From Candidatus Nitrosopumilus sp. (lineage in GTDB: Archaea; Thermoproteota; Nitrososphaeria; Nitrososphaerales; Nitrosopumilaceae), in assembly GCA_018657375.1 (NCBI GenBank), contig JABHXI010000117.1, positions 1 to 11,080 on the forward strand: a stretch of DNA of 11,080 nucleotides. Reading direction: 5' to 3'. Below the pieces are notes generated by a model. It ran no database searches. It saw only the letters and a list, made by a program, of their open reading frames with translations, and was not told the DNA's origin. A program made the position numbers and the translations under genes. The first letter of the stretch is position 1, and each line of letters begins with the position of its first letter. Shown in pieces: positions 1 to 5,749 of the stretch.

Positions 1-52
1 ACAAACCAAAAACCTTAATCACTAGATTAGATCACATAAAACCATTCGGTGT

Positions 53-385
53 ATGATTATGGAAGAAGTACAAAAAAAACAAGCAATTTCCCTTTCTGAA
101 GTAAAAGAAATTTTAGGTAAAGTTGACGTTGAAGAAATGGATCAAATTCAACGTTGGACATATGATTATGTTTCAAAATTTTCATCTGTAGATGCTAAAG
201 ATGCAAAGACCATGAAAAAACAACTTATCAAAGATTGTGAATTAACAGAGGACGAAGCTGTTGAAATTGTTAATATCAGACCAACAAGTATGGCTGAATT
301 ACGTTCATTTACATTCGGTTGGAAAAAGTTAATTCTTGCTGAAACCCTGGAAAAAATACTCAAAATAATCCAGGAGCATTCCTAA
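53..385 (+). CDS. rpoF: DNA-directed RNA polymerase subunit F (Rpb4 family)
   Basis: This 110-residue protein is the archaeal Rpb4 homologue. In the family it pairs with subunit E' (Rpb7) to form the stalk of RNA polymerase, which helps promoter opening and binds the nascent RNA. The length fits archaeal RpoF. The N-terminal helical part (about residues 10-50) is followed by the C-terminal HRDC-like helices, including the stretch around NIRPTSMAELRSFTFGW (about 74-90), which resembles the archaeal Rpb4 signature where the downstream helix contacts Rpb7. The gene opens the conserved archaeal block rpoF-DUF655-ksgA-hemK, which strongly supports the call. In many archaea ribosomal protein L21e lies just upstream; that would be outside the window. 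Two ATGs compete, at 53 and 59. The second gives a start (MEEVQKKQ) closer to what is usual. No clear Shine-Dalgarno sequence precedes either. Confidence 0.9.
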   Translation: MIMEEVQKKQAISLSEVKEILGKVDVEEMDQIQRWTYDYVSKFSSVDAKDAKTMKKQLIKDCELTEDEAVEIVNIRPTSMAELRSFTFGWKKLILAETLEKILKIIQEHS

Positions 386-405
386 TTTTTCTGGAGCATT
401 AATTT

Positions 406-972
406 TTGCATCGAGCACAATCCTCTACTCGAAAGTATGAAGAATATGCATATGTTTTAGATTTTGATCCAAGAGGAAAATCTTCCACTATACGTGGAAA
501 GAACGGTATTATTATCACTGCCCTCGGTGAGGACGGATTAACTATTTTAGAAGTTTTAGGCATTTCAAATTCTACTTTTGAAATTGGAGAAAAAATTTAC
601 ATTGGCAAGACCGATAGAACTAAAATTCTATCTGTATTGGGTAAAATGGAATATGATGATATTTCGTCATCTGCTCAAAGTGAATTACCTACTATAATTG
701 AAAACATTGTAACTGCTAATGAATCAAAATTTGTTGAATATCTTAACAATGCAAGACCGTTAACTCCGCGTATACATGCCCTTGAATTAATTCCTGGAAT
801 TGGAAAAACATACATGAAAATAATGTTGGAAGAAAGGGAAAAGAAAAAATTTGAAAGTTATGCTGACTTGAAAGATCGAGTTGGGTTCAAGGATCCTGTA
901 AAACATATCTCTGAAAGAATTTTACATGAAATTTCTGGTGAGAGTAGAATGAATCTCTTCGTTAAAAGATGA
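406..972 (+). CDS. DUF655 family protein with helix-hairpin-helix motif
   Basis: This 188-residue protein belongs to the archaeal DUF655 family, which is almost always encoded between rpoF and ksgA. The N-terminal half (about 10-75) is a beta-rich, OB-like region beginning EEYAYVLDFDPRGKSS. The C-terminal half contains a helix-hairpin-helix signature, LELIPGIGKTYMKIML at about 127-142, as used for non-specific nucleic-acid binding. The biochemical role is not established; binding of RNA or DNA linked to transcription or rRNA maturation is inference from the motif and the neighbours. The start is TTG at 406, supported by a GGAG at 393-396 about nine bases upstream, and no ATG lies near the beginning of the conserved part. 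The 20-base gap after rpoF and the 4-base ATGA overlap with ksgA indicate one operon. Confidence 0.85.
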   Translation: MHRAQSSTRKYEEYAYVLDFDPRGKSSTIRGKNGIIITALGEDGLTILEVLGISNSTFEIGEKIYIGKTDRTKILSVLGKMEYDDISSSAQSELPTIIENIVTANESKFVEYLNNARPLTPRIHALELIPGIGKTYMKIMLEEREKKKFESYADLKDRVGFKDPVKHISERILHEISGESRMNLFVKR

Positions 973-1673
973 TAAAACGTAAATTATTGGGACAACATTT
1001 TCTTAACTCAAAATCTATTGCAGAATTTATTGTTGATGAATCCCATATTTCTAACACTGATGTTGTTTTTGAAATTGGAACTGGACTTGGTATACTGACG
1101 CCATTATTGTGCAAAAAAGCTCAGAAAGTTATCTCAATTGATGCTGATGAACGTCTAATTAGAAAGGCTAAATCTAAATTCTCTACACTTCATAATCTTA
1201 TGCTGGAGTCCGGTGATGGTTTTAAGAAAAAATATTCTTTTACAATTTTTGTCTCCAACCTTCCTTATTCTAGAAGTAAAGATGCTATTGAGTGGTTGGC
1301 ACAGAACTCTTTTTCTCATGGGGTGATCATGGTCCAAAAAGAATTCGCAGAAAAACTTCTTGCACAGTCAAAAAATAGACGGGCAATTAGCATAATTGCA
1401 ACTTATGCTTTTGATATTACAAAAATATCCGATGTTGGAAAGAATAATTTCTCACCTCCTCCAAAAATTGACTCTGTAATTTTAAAAATTTCTAAAAAAA
1501 TCGATATGGATCAAAAATTAATTTCTACCATTAATGATATCTTTTCTTATAGGCGAAAAACTGTTAAAAATATTTTAAAACAATTCAATAAACAAAGTTC
1601 TATAGAGAAACGTGTTGACGAACTTTCAGGAGATGAGATAATTGATCTTGGAAAACAAATTCTTGCAAAATGA
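969..1673 (+). CDS. ksgA: 16S rRNA (adenine-N6,N6)-dimethyltransferase KsgA/Dim1
   Basis: This SAM-dependent enzyme dimethylates two adjacent adenines in the 3' terminal hairpin of small-subunit rRNA, a late step in ribosome maturation. Visible marks are the N-terminal LGQHFL (7-12, the family's GQ-FL motif), SAM motif I FEIGTGLGILT (34-44, acidic E35 before the glycine loop), the acidic end of strand 2 in SIDADE (56-61), and the catalytic motif IV SNLPYS (96-101), where NLPY is the form typical of KsgA/Dim1. The C-terminal part (about 180-234) is helical and basic, as expected for rRNA binding. At 234 residues it is shorter than bacterial KsgA and typical archaeal Dim1 (about 270), mainly through a compact C-terminal domain. 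The ATG at 969 overlaps the DUF655 stop (ATGA) and the 3' end overlaps the next gene, so translation is probably coupled. Confidence 0.9.
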   Translation: MIKRKLLGQHFLNSKSIAEFIVDESHISNTDVVFEIGTGLGILTPLLCKKAQKVISIDADERLIRKAKSKFSTLHNLMLESGDGFKKKYSFTIFVSNLPYSRSKDAIEWLAQNSFSHGVIMVQKEFAEKLLAQSKNRRAISIIATYAFDITKISDVGKNNFSPPPKIDSVILKISKKIDMDQKLISTINDIFSYRRKTVKNILKQFNKQSSIEKRVDELSGDEIIDLGKQILAK

Positions 1674-2184
1674 TGAGTATCCTCCATCTGAGGATACTTT
1701 TTTTATTGCAAATAACATTGAAAATGAAAAAGGAGATTGTGCTCTAGATATTGGAAGTGGTTCTGGATATCTTACAAAACTGCTTTGCAAAAATTTTTCT
1801 TTTGTTGTTGGAACTGATATTAATTATCATGTATTACAACACCAAAGCTCTTACAAAACAAATAATTTGATTTGTTGCAATGGTTCAGATGCATTAAAAA
1901 TAACATTTGATTTCATTGTTTGTAACTTACCTTATCTTGCAACTGATGAAATTTTAGATGTTTCAACTGATGGGGGTATTGAGGGATTTGAAATACCTAA
2001 AAAGATATTTGATTCAGCTTTGAAAAATCTTAAAAACACTGGAAAATTCATTTTTGTAACTTCTTCTTTGTCCAACTATCAAAAACTCATAGATTACGCT
2101 GAAAAATTAGGTATGAAAACTACTATTATTGCAAAGAAAAAACTATTTTTTGAAGAATTAATTCTTGTAGAGGCAAAAAATTAA
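1642..2184 (+). CDS. HemK/Mtq2-like class I SAM methyltransferase
   Basis: This 180-residue single-domain methyltransferase is of the archaeal HemK type. The closest characterised function is N5-glutamine methylation of the GGQ motif of release factor aRF1 by Mtq2-like enzymes, together with Trm112. The conserved start YPPSEDTFF (13-21), SAM motif I LDIGSGSGYLT (35-45), the strand-2 acid in GTDIN (57-61) and motif IV CNLPYL (94-99) are visible. A GGIEGFEI segment at 111-118 corresponds to the family's G-G-x-G-x-E/I loop. Motif IV reads NLPY where HemK enzymes normally have NPPY. The start is probably TTG 1642: a GGAG at 1629-1632 lies nine bases upstream, and the conserved region begins so early that an upstream start inside ksgA is needed. 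A second TTG at 1648 is possible. The gene overlaps ksgA by 32 bases and ends the operon. Confidence 0.8.
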   Translation: MILENKFLQNDEYPPSEDTFFIANNIENEKGDCALDIGSGSGYLTKLLCKNFSFVVGTDINYHVLQHQSSYKTNNLICCNGSDALKITFDFIVCNLPYLATDEILDVSTDGGIEGFEIPKKIFDSALKNLKNTGKFIFVTSSLSNYQKLIDYAEKLGMKTTIIAKKKLFFEELILVEAKN

Positions 2185-2204
2185 GAATTTTTATCAAGTA
2201 GAAT

Positions 2205-2214
2205 CATTTAATTT
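2205..2214 (+). promoter_or_regulatory. TATA-like box for the tRNA-Met gene
   Basis: An AT-only stretch (catttaattt) is centred about 29 bases upstream of the first base of the tRNA, the spacing expected for an archaeal TATA box. The sequence is weak and the region is AT-rich, so this is tentative. Confidence 0.3.
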
Positions 2215-2238
2215 CCCATATTTTCAGGAATATGATAT

Positions 2239-2353
2239 GCCGGGGTAGCTCAGCCTGGTTAGAGTGCCAGTTCAATTGGTAATCTCTAACGGTTCTCCAA
2301 CTAAGGCAATACTCATAATCTGGAGGTCGCGAGTTCGAAACTCGCCCCCGGCA
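2239..2353 (+). tRNA. tRNA-Met(CAT), elongator type, with a non-canonical intron
   Basis: The cloverleaf closes cleanly once a 40-nt intron is removed. The acceptor arms are GCCGGGG 2239-2245 and CCCCGGC 2346-2352, with discriminator A 2353. The D stem is GCTC 2248-2251 / GAGT 2262-2265. The anticodon stem is CCAG 2267-2270 plus A 2311 paired with TCTGG 2319-2323. The anticodon loop CTCATAA (2312-2318) has anticodon CAT at 2314-2316. The T arm is GCGAG-TTCGAAA-CTCGC at 2329-2345. The mature length is 75 nt and no 3' CCA is encoded (CAC follows). The initiator is disfavoured because archaeal initiators start with A1 and have GGG/CCC in the anticodon stem. CAT could also belong to tRNA-Ile2 (modified C34), but the GCCGGGG acceptor is the usual one for archaeal elongator Met. 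Confidence 0.88.
2271..2310 (+). other. tRNA-Met intron between positions 30 and 31
   Basis: This 40-nt intron interrupts the 5' strand of the anticodon stem rather than the canonical 37/38 site. The precursor forms a bulge-helix-bulge for the archaeal splicing endonuclease. The central 4-bp helix is TGCC 2265-2268 with GGCA 2305-2308. The 5' bulge is AGT 2269-2271 (cut after 2270) and the 3' bulge is ATA 2309-2311 (cut after 2310). The outer helix is GAG 2262-2264 with CTC 2312-2314. Inside the intron, TTGG 2276-2279 pairs with CCAA 2297-2300. The boundaries cannot slide, because the bases flanking the two junctions differ. Confidence 0.85.
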
Positions 2354-2626
2354 CACAGATTATTCTTAAAAATTTACAAGCACCCGCTTAGACTAAAGAG
2401 ACTCATCAGCACCGCAATGGATACAGCAGGTTTTATCTAAAATAGAAAAATATGCAAAACTGTGGACAAACCCTTTCTTACAATTCATAAGATTGTGATA
2501 AATCCATTAATGATGAAGTATCCTATCGAAATTAGTATCGATCTAGATGTAATTTTCTTGCGTTAGATGAACAAATATGATTAAAACAAAATAGCAGCAT
2601 TCTAAATGAAATAATATTTGAAAAGT
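2354..2626. other. Intergenic stretch without a convincing intact gene
   Basis: This 273-base gap separates the tRNA from the converging 147-aa gene. It includes a patch (about 2380-2430) that looks richer in GC than the flanks, and short open stretches in several frames. The most protein-like is the startless 33-codon stretch at 2397-2498 on the plus strand, listed separately. A second open plus frame runs from 2441 to a stop at 2564-2566, with possible GTG 2462 and ATG 2510/2513 starts, and a 31-codon minus ORF spans 2393-2488. I see no complete RNA gene. Confidence 0.5.
2397..2498 (+). pseudogene. Possible gene remnant: 33-codon C-terminal-like fragment
   Basis: An open stretch of 33 codons ends at TGA 2496-2498 and begins directly after an in-frame TAA (2394-2396), with no ATG, GTG or TTG in between. 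Its translation contains APQWIQQVLSKIEKYAK followed by LWTNPFLQFIRL. It has an amphipathic heptad-like pattern (W, I, V, L, I, Y, L, W at three- to four-residue spacing) and two tryptophans, which is unusual for random AT-rich DNA. It may be the 3' end of a decayed or frameshifted gene. I do not recognise the family. The opposite strand carries an overlapping 31-codon ORF, so the coding strand is uncertain, and this may be noncoding. Confidence 0.3.
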
Positions 2627-3070
2627 CTAAGAATAGTATTCCTTGAATCCCTTGTCTGTTGGCAGCAATTCTGTTTTCATACCCATTAGTCCTGGTTTTT
2701 GCTGAGTTTTCATTAAACCATTTGTTTCCAAATCTTCTAAAATGGAATTCAGTTCTTCATTCGTTAAGCCTGTATTTTTTTGAACGTTTTCAAATAATTT
2801 TACTCCTCTATGCAATTCACCTAAAACAAGCATGTTTTTGGTTTGAGGCTTGGAAGACTTTGGAATTTCTTGGGCTTCGGTTGGAGTTGATTGAAATTGT
2901 TTATCCGATTGCTCTTCATACCTGTTAAAATCTGATTCAAATTGCCTTTGAGGCATTTCCTGAGATTGAAATCCGCCAAGTTTGAATTTTTTCAAAACAC
3001 GGGGCAAAATACGAGCTAACGGAACCATTAAGAAAATAATAAGATAAATCCATGAAAAGTCAGCTTCCAT
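2627..3070 (-). CDS. Membrane-anchored protein with putative winged-helix domain
   Basis: This 147-residue protein is not one I recognise by name. Residues 6-24 (about SWIYLIIFLMVPLARIL) form one N-terminal membrane segment, followed by a basic patch (RVLKKFKLG), which suggests a cytoplasmic C-terminus. Residues 35-78 are a low-complexity linker rich in Q, E, S and P. The C-terminal part (about 79-147) looks like a winged helix: a helix, then GLTNEELNSILEDLETNGL (101-119), resembling helix-turn-helix plus recognition helix, then a hairpin around KTELLPTDKG, as in MarR/PadR-like domains. The DNA-binding role is inference. It is transcribed divergently from the SPFH gene, with a 103-base shared promoter region. 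The ATG at 3070 has a TATA-like sequence about 25 bases upstream. Confidence 0.7.
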   Translation of the reverse strand: MEADFSWIYLIIFLMVPLARILPRVLKKFKLGGFQSQEMPQRQFESDFNRYEEQSDKQFQSTPTEAQEIPKSSKPQTKNMLVLGELHRGVKLFENVQKNTGLTNEELNSILEDLETNGLMKTQQKPGLMGMKTELLPTDKGFKEYYS

Positions 3071-3092
3071 GATAGTACATGTAAGAAACAGG

Positions 3093-3100
3093 ATAAATCT
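3093..3100 (-). promoter_or_regulatory. TATA-like box for the membrane-anchored winged-helix gene
   Basis: Read on the minus strand, agatttat lies about 25 bases upstream of the ATG at 3070. This is the position expected for a leaderless archaeal transcript. The match is weak. Confidence 0.3.
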
Positions 3101-3143
3101 GTTGAGGCGATGCTTTTAGAATGAAAAAGAAAATTATGATGGG

Positions 3144-3150
3144 TATAATA
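3144..3150 (+). promoter_or_regulatory. TATA box for the SPFH protein gene
   Basis: The sequence tataata is centred 27 bases upstream of the ATG at 3174, and no Shine-Dalgarno sequence precedes that ATG. Together these suggest a leaderless mRNA starting at or near the A of the start codon. Confidence 0.5.
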
Positions 3151-3173
3151 ATAGCAAAAATTTAGTATATCAG

Positions 3174-4037
3174 ATGTCAAAATATCAATCATCCTCACCT
3201 AACGTAAACCTGGGTGGAGCTAAAATAATTCTTGCAGCAATACTTGTTCTAATCATAATTGGAGTTGTAGCTTCAGCATCAGTAAAAATAGTAGAATCCG
3301 GTAATAGAGGAGTACTCACGCATTGGAGTGCAGTAGATTTAACATCACCACCACTTGACGAAGGTATTCACTTTGTTGTTCCATTTCAAGATGAAGTAGT
3401 TCAAGTTGAAGTTCGTACTCTAAAGTACGATAAAGAAACTAGAAGTGCATCAAAAGATCTTCAAACTGTGGAGACCACAGTAACTGTAAACTATCAGGCA
3501 GATGGAACAAAAGTTAACTATCTTTACAAAGAAATTGGTTTAGATTATGAAAATAGGGTTATTGGACCTGCAGTTGAAGAAACAGTAAAACAAGTTACTG
3601 CAAATTATAATGCTGAAGAACTAATTACTAAAAGACCACTAGTTAAGGGAGATATTGAAAATGCAATCAGAGACAGATTAAATCAATTCTATGTCAACAC
3701 AGAAGTAATTTCAATTACAGATTTCGAATTTTCACCATTATTTGCTCAAGCAATTGAATCCAAAGTAGAAGCAGAACAAAAAGCCCAAAAAGCAGAAAAT
3801 GATCTTATCAGAATAGAAGTTGAAGCAAGACAACTAGAAGCTCAAGCAGTAGGTTTAGCAGCAGCAAATATTGCAGAGGCACAAGGTGAGGCTGAAGCAA
3901 TTTCAATTATCAACAATGCATTATCGCAAAATCCATATTATCTAGAATGGCTAAAGACACAAGCATGGGACGGTAAACTTCCACTAGTAGTAGGTGAAGG
4001 CGGAACTCCATTCATTTCGATTCCAACTAATCCATAA
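3174..4037 (+). CDS. SPFH/Band 7 (prohibitin/stomatin-like) membrane protein
   Basis: This 287-residue protein has the prohibitin layout. One N-terminal membrane helix (17-36) is followed by an SPFH domain (about 37-190) with a typical beginning, SVKIVESGNRGVLTHW. A coiled coil (about 190-248) starts at FSPLFAQAIESKVEAEQKAQ, the FSP-F--AIE-K--AEQ-A motif of prohibitins. It ends with the conserved YYLEWLKTQAWDGKLP (255-270). Family members form large ring-shaped or cage-like oligomers at membranes and act as scaffolds or partners of membrane proteases. The length is normal for prohibitins (about 270-300). A NfeD-type partner, which often accompanies bacterial and archaeal stomatins, is not adjacent. 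The neighbour is the divergent membrane-anchored winged-helix protein. The substrate or partner is unknown. The ATG start is supported by its TATA box. Confidence 0.9.
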   Translation: MSKYQSSSPNVNLGGAKIILAAILVLIIIGVVASASVKIVESGNRGVLTHWSAVDLTSPPLDEGIHFVVPFQDEVVQVEVRTLKYDKETRSASKDLQTVETTVTVNYQADGTKVNYLYKEIGLDYENRVIGPAVEETVKQVTANYNAEELITKRPLVKGDIENAIRDRLNQFYVNTEVISITDFEFSPLFAQAIESKVEAEQKAQKAENDLIRIEVEARQLEAQAVGLAAANIAEAQGEAEAISIINNALSQNPYYLEWLKTQAWDGKLPLVVGEGGTPFISIPTNP

Positions 4038-4059
4038 GACCACAAGTAAGAATCACTGG

Positions 4060-4122
4060 TCTCTAGTTTTATGATGAAATAACTAAGTGGTGACTATTGT
4101 TCTCTAGTTTTATAATAAAATA
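4060..4122. repeat. Two imperfect 22-bp direct repeats between converging genes
   Basis: Copy 1 (4060-4081) and copy 2 (4101-4122) begin with the same 13 bases, tctctagttttat, and match at 20 of 22 positions; the two differences are both G to A. The copies start 41 bases apart. They lie just 3' of the SPFH gene and before the 3' end of the converging 100-aa gene. They may be a local duplication that doubles a T-rich transcription terminator; this function is inference. Confidence 0.6.
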
Positions 4123-4133
4123 GAATATAGGGA

Positions 4134-4436
4134 TTATTTTTCTTTATTTTTTTCATTGTCTCTGATTGCATCATACATTGCTAGAAATTGTTCTGGTTCA
4201 TTTTTTGTATAATTTTTTTCAAGTTTCTGAATTTCTTGAGGCGATAATGACTCCCCCTTACTTTCATGATATTCTTGAATTATTTGAGAAGGAGTCTTAT
4301 CAATATTGTATTTTTTAAGCGTTTGAATTATTGATCGTTTAGATAATAAATTTTGCAAAAGTAATTTGTACACTAGATAAGAAGAGAGTGCAATTACAGT
4401 AACTATCAAAATGGGTATTATGATGATAGGTGCCAT
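4134..4436 (-). CDS. Small single-pass membrane protein, unknown function
   Basis: This 100-residue protein has an N-terminal membrane helix (about 3-27, rich in I, L and V) followed by a charged, helical C-terminal region. That region contains TPSQIIQEYHESKGESLSP and ends in a lysine- and glutamate-rich tail. No catalytic motif is visible and I do not recognise the family. The ATG at 4436 has a TATA-like box at a leaderless distance. A second ATG 5 bases upstream is out of frame. The gene converges on the SPFH gene and stands alone. Confidence 0.65.
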   Translation of the reverse strand: MAPIIIIPILIVTVIALSSYLVYKLLLQNLLSKRSIIQTLKKYNIDKTPSQIIQEYHESKGESLSPQEIQKLEKNYTKNEPEQFLAMYDAIRDNEKNKEK

Positions 4437-4455
4437 ACATTACTAGGAAATAATT

Positions 4456-4463
4456 GTATATTT
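4456..4463 (-). promoter_or_regulatory. TATA box for the small membrane protein gene
   Basis: On the minus strand the sequence aaatatac is centred about 24 bases upstream of the ATG at 4436, with no ribosome binding site in between. This fits a leaderless archaeal promoter. Confidence 0.45.
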
Positions 4464-4550
4464 CATTGTTATTCTTTTTCTAGTGGCAGAACGTCTTCTT
4501 TGAAAAAATCAAGTTAATGTTAAATGTAGTATTTTGATATTTTAAATAAA

Positions 4551-5744
4551 TTGGGAGAATTTCAAGAATTTACAGAGGCATTATTTGCACAATTATCCGT
4601 TGAAATTGATGAAGAGAAAGAAATTATAAAATTAGCAAGTAGGGCAAATGACGACATAGGTCAAAAAGCGGAATTTGATAAATTAGAAGACATTGCTGCA
4701 GATATTTTTTCAAACTACAAAGAAAAAGTAGAGGAATTTCTAGGAATAAACATCCCCAAAAATATCGAATTAAAATTTCCAGAACTAACAGATTTAAAAA
4801 TATTGAAGGGAAAAAAAGTATTTGCAGACAAACAATCTAAAGAATTTGTAACCGACCTATTCGGTGCAGTTGCAAAAGAAAATAAAACAAGGATTGCAGA
4901 ATTAATGCAAGAAGACACTGCAAAATATTTGGTGTATTCCACATATGCAATTCAATACATTTCTAAAATTACGACAACATATGGGGACTATCTGGACTCA
5001 ATAATTTATTTGAATAAATTTATTCTGTCCCGGTACCCAAAAATAATTCTACATAAACAAGGTGAGCCATATGAATCAAAATTTGATAGTGTAAACTCTG
5101 GATACATAGGAGCAGTAAAAATGACCGTTATTGAGGAATTAATTCACGCCATACAGGAAAATTTACAACAAGTAAATAAAAATGCGGCAATGGAAGTAAA
5201 TAAAATAAATGAAGAACTAGCAAGCATAATCCTATCCTTAGACACTGAAACAATAAACAAACTTTCAGAGTATTGCCAATTACAATCTGTTCCAGATGAT
5301 TTTCCATTTGCAAAAAAAGCAAATCTGTTTTTCTTTTTGAATCCAGATCATTTCTTAATTGAACAGATAGGACCAGATGTGATGACATTCACTCACGTGG
5401 AAATAGATCCAAAAATAGGAGAATCAATTCCACAACTTTTAGATATTTATAAAAAATGGCTAGTTCCAATACAGCAACACCATGCAGCATTTACAGCAAT
5501 GGAGGGAATGGCAGCTTTTGCAATTGAAAATATCTTAAAGGACGATAAGGATTTTCAAAACTATCTTACCACGTTTATGGGGACTGATTTTTCAGCATAC
5601 CAAGTACGAAAAAGTATGGGCAAAGACTTCACCAAGACGGTGTATGAAAAATTAGGCACAACCACATTCAAAAAAATGATTGAAATTCCTCCAAACACAA
5701 AAGAATTGAAAGATCCTCAATTATACCTAAAAAAACTGAGTTAG
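4551..5744 (+). CDS. Unrecognised 397-aa protein with degenerate zincin-like motif
   Basis: I cannot name this 397-residue soluble protein. No signal peptide or membrane helix is visible and it looks mostly alpha-helical. Residues 192-204 (TVIEELIHAIQEN) resemble the zinc-binding helix of metallopeptidases (HExxH), but the first histidine is glutamate, giving E195-E196-x-x-H199. A possible distal ligand region lies at QQHHAAFTAMEGMAAFAIE (308-326), with H310, H311 and E318. This may be a pseudo-enzyme or a variant site, which is inference from short motifs only. The start is TTG 4551; there is no nearby ATG, GTG or TTG further into the frame and no clear Shine-Dalgarno sequence. A tttaaata at 4541-4548 is too close to serve as the TATA box of this start. 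The SirB1-like gene follows after 5 bases, so the two are probably co-transcribed. Confidence 0.75.
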   Translation: MGEFQEFTEALFAQLSVEIDEEKEIIKLASRANDDIGQKAEFDKLEDIAADIFSNYKEKVEEFLGINIPKNIELKFPELTDLKILKGKKVFADKQSKEFVTDLFGAVAKENKTRIAELMQEDTAKYLVYSTYAIQYISKITTTYGDYLDSIIYLNKFILSRYPKIILHKQGEPYESKFDSVNSGYIGAVKMTVIEELIHAIQENLQQVNKNAAMEVNKINEELASIILSLDTETINKLSEYCQLQSVPDDFPFAKKANLFFFLNPDHFLIEQIGPDVMTFTHVEIDPKIGESIPQLLDIYKKWLVPIQQHHAAFTAMEGMAAFAIENILKDDKDFQNYLTTFMGTDFSAYQVRKSMGKDFTKTVYEKLGTTTFKKMIEIPPNTKELKDPQLYLKKLS

Positions 5745-5749
5745 TAATA

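Noticed and set aside
1..18. A possible 3' end of an upstream gene (five codons then TAA 16-18), such as ribosomal protein L21e.
   Set aside because: L21e often precedes rpoF in archaea, but five codons cannot identify a protein, and another frame ends at TAG 22-24.
2384..2420. A hammerhead-like core (CTGATGAG) on the minus strand.
   Set aside because: The required GAAA segment and stem II are missing; the match is by chance.
2393..2488. A 31-codon minus-strand ORF with an ATG start and cysteines at residues 3, 21, 22 and 25 (CCIHCGADES), resembling half of a zinc site.
   Set aside because: It overlaps a more protein-like plus-strand frame, has no ribosome binding site or TATA box at a fitting distance, and has only one real C-x2-C pair. 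It is kept only as an alternative in the finding on this region.
2509..2570. A possible C/D box sRNA, from a TGATGA near 2511.
   Set aside because: No proper D box (CTGA) and no convincing internal C'/D' pair follow at the usual spacing.
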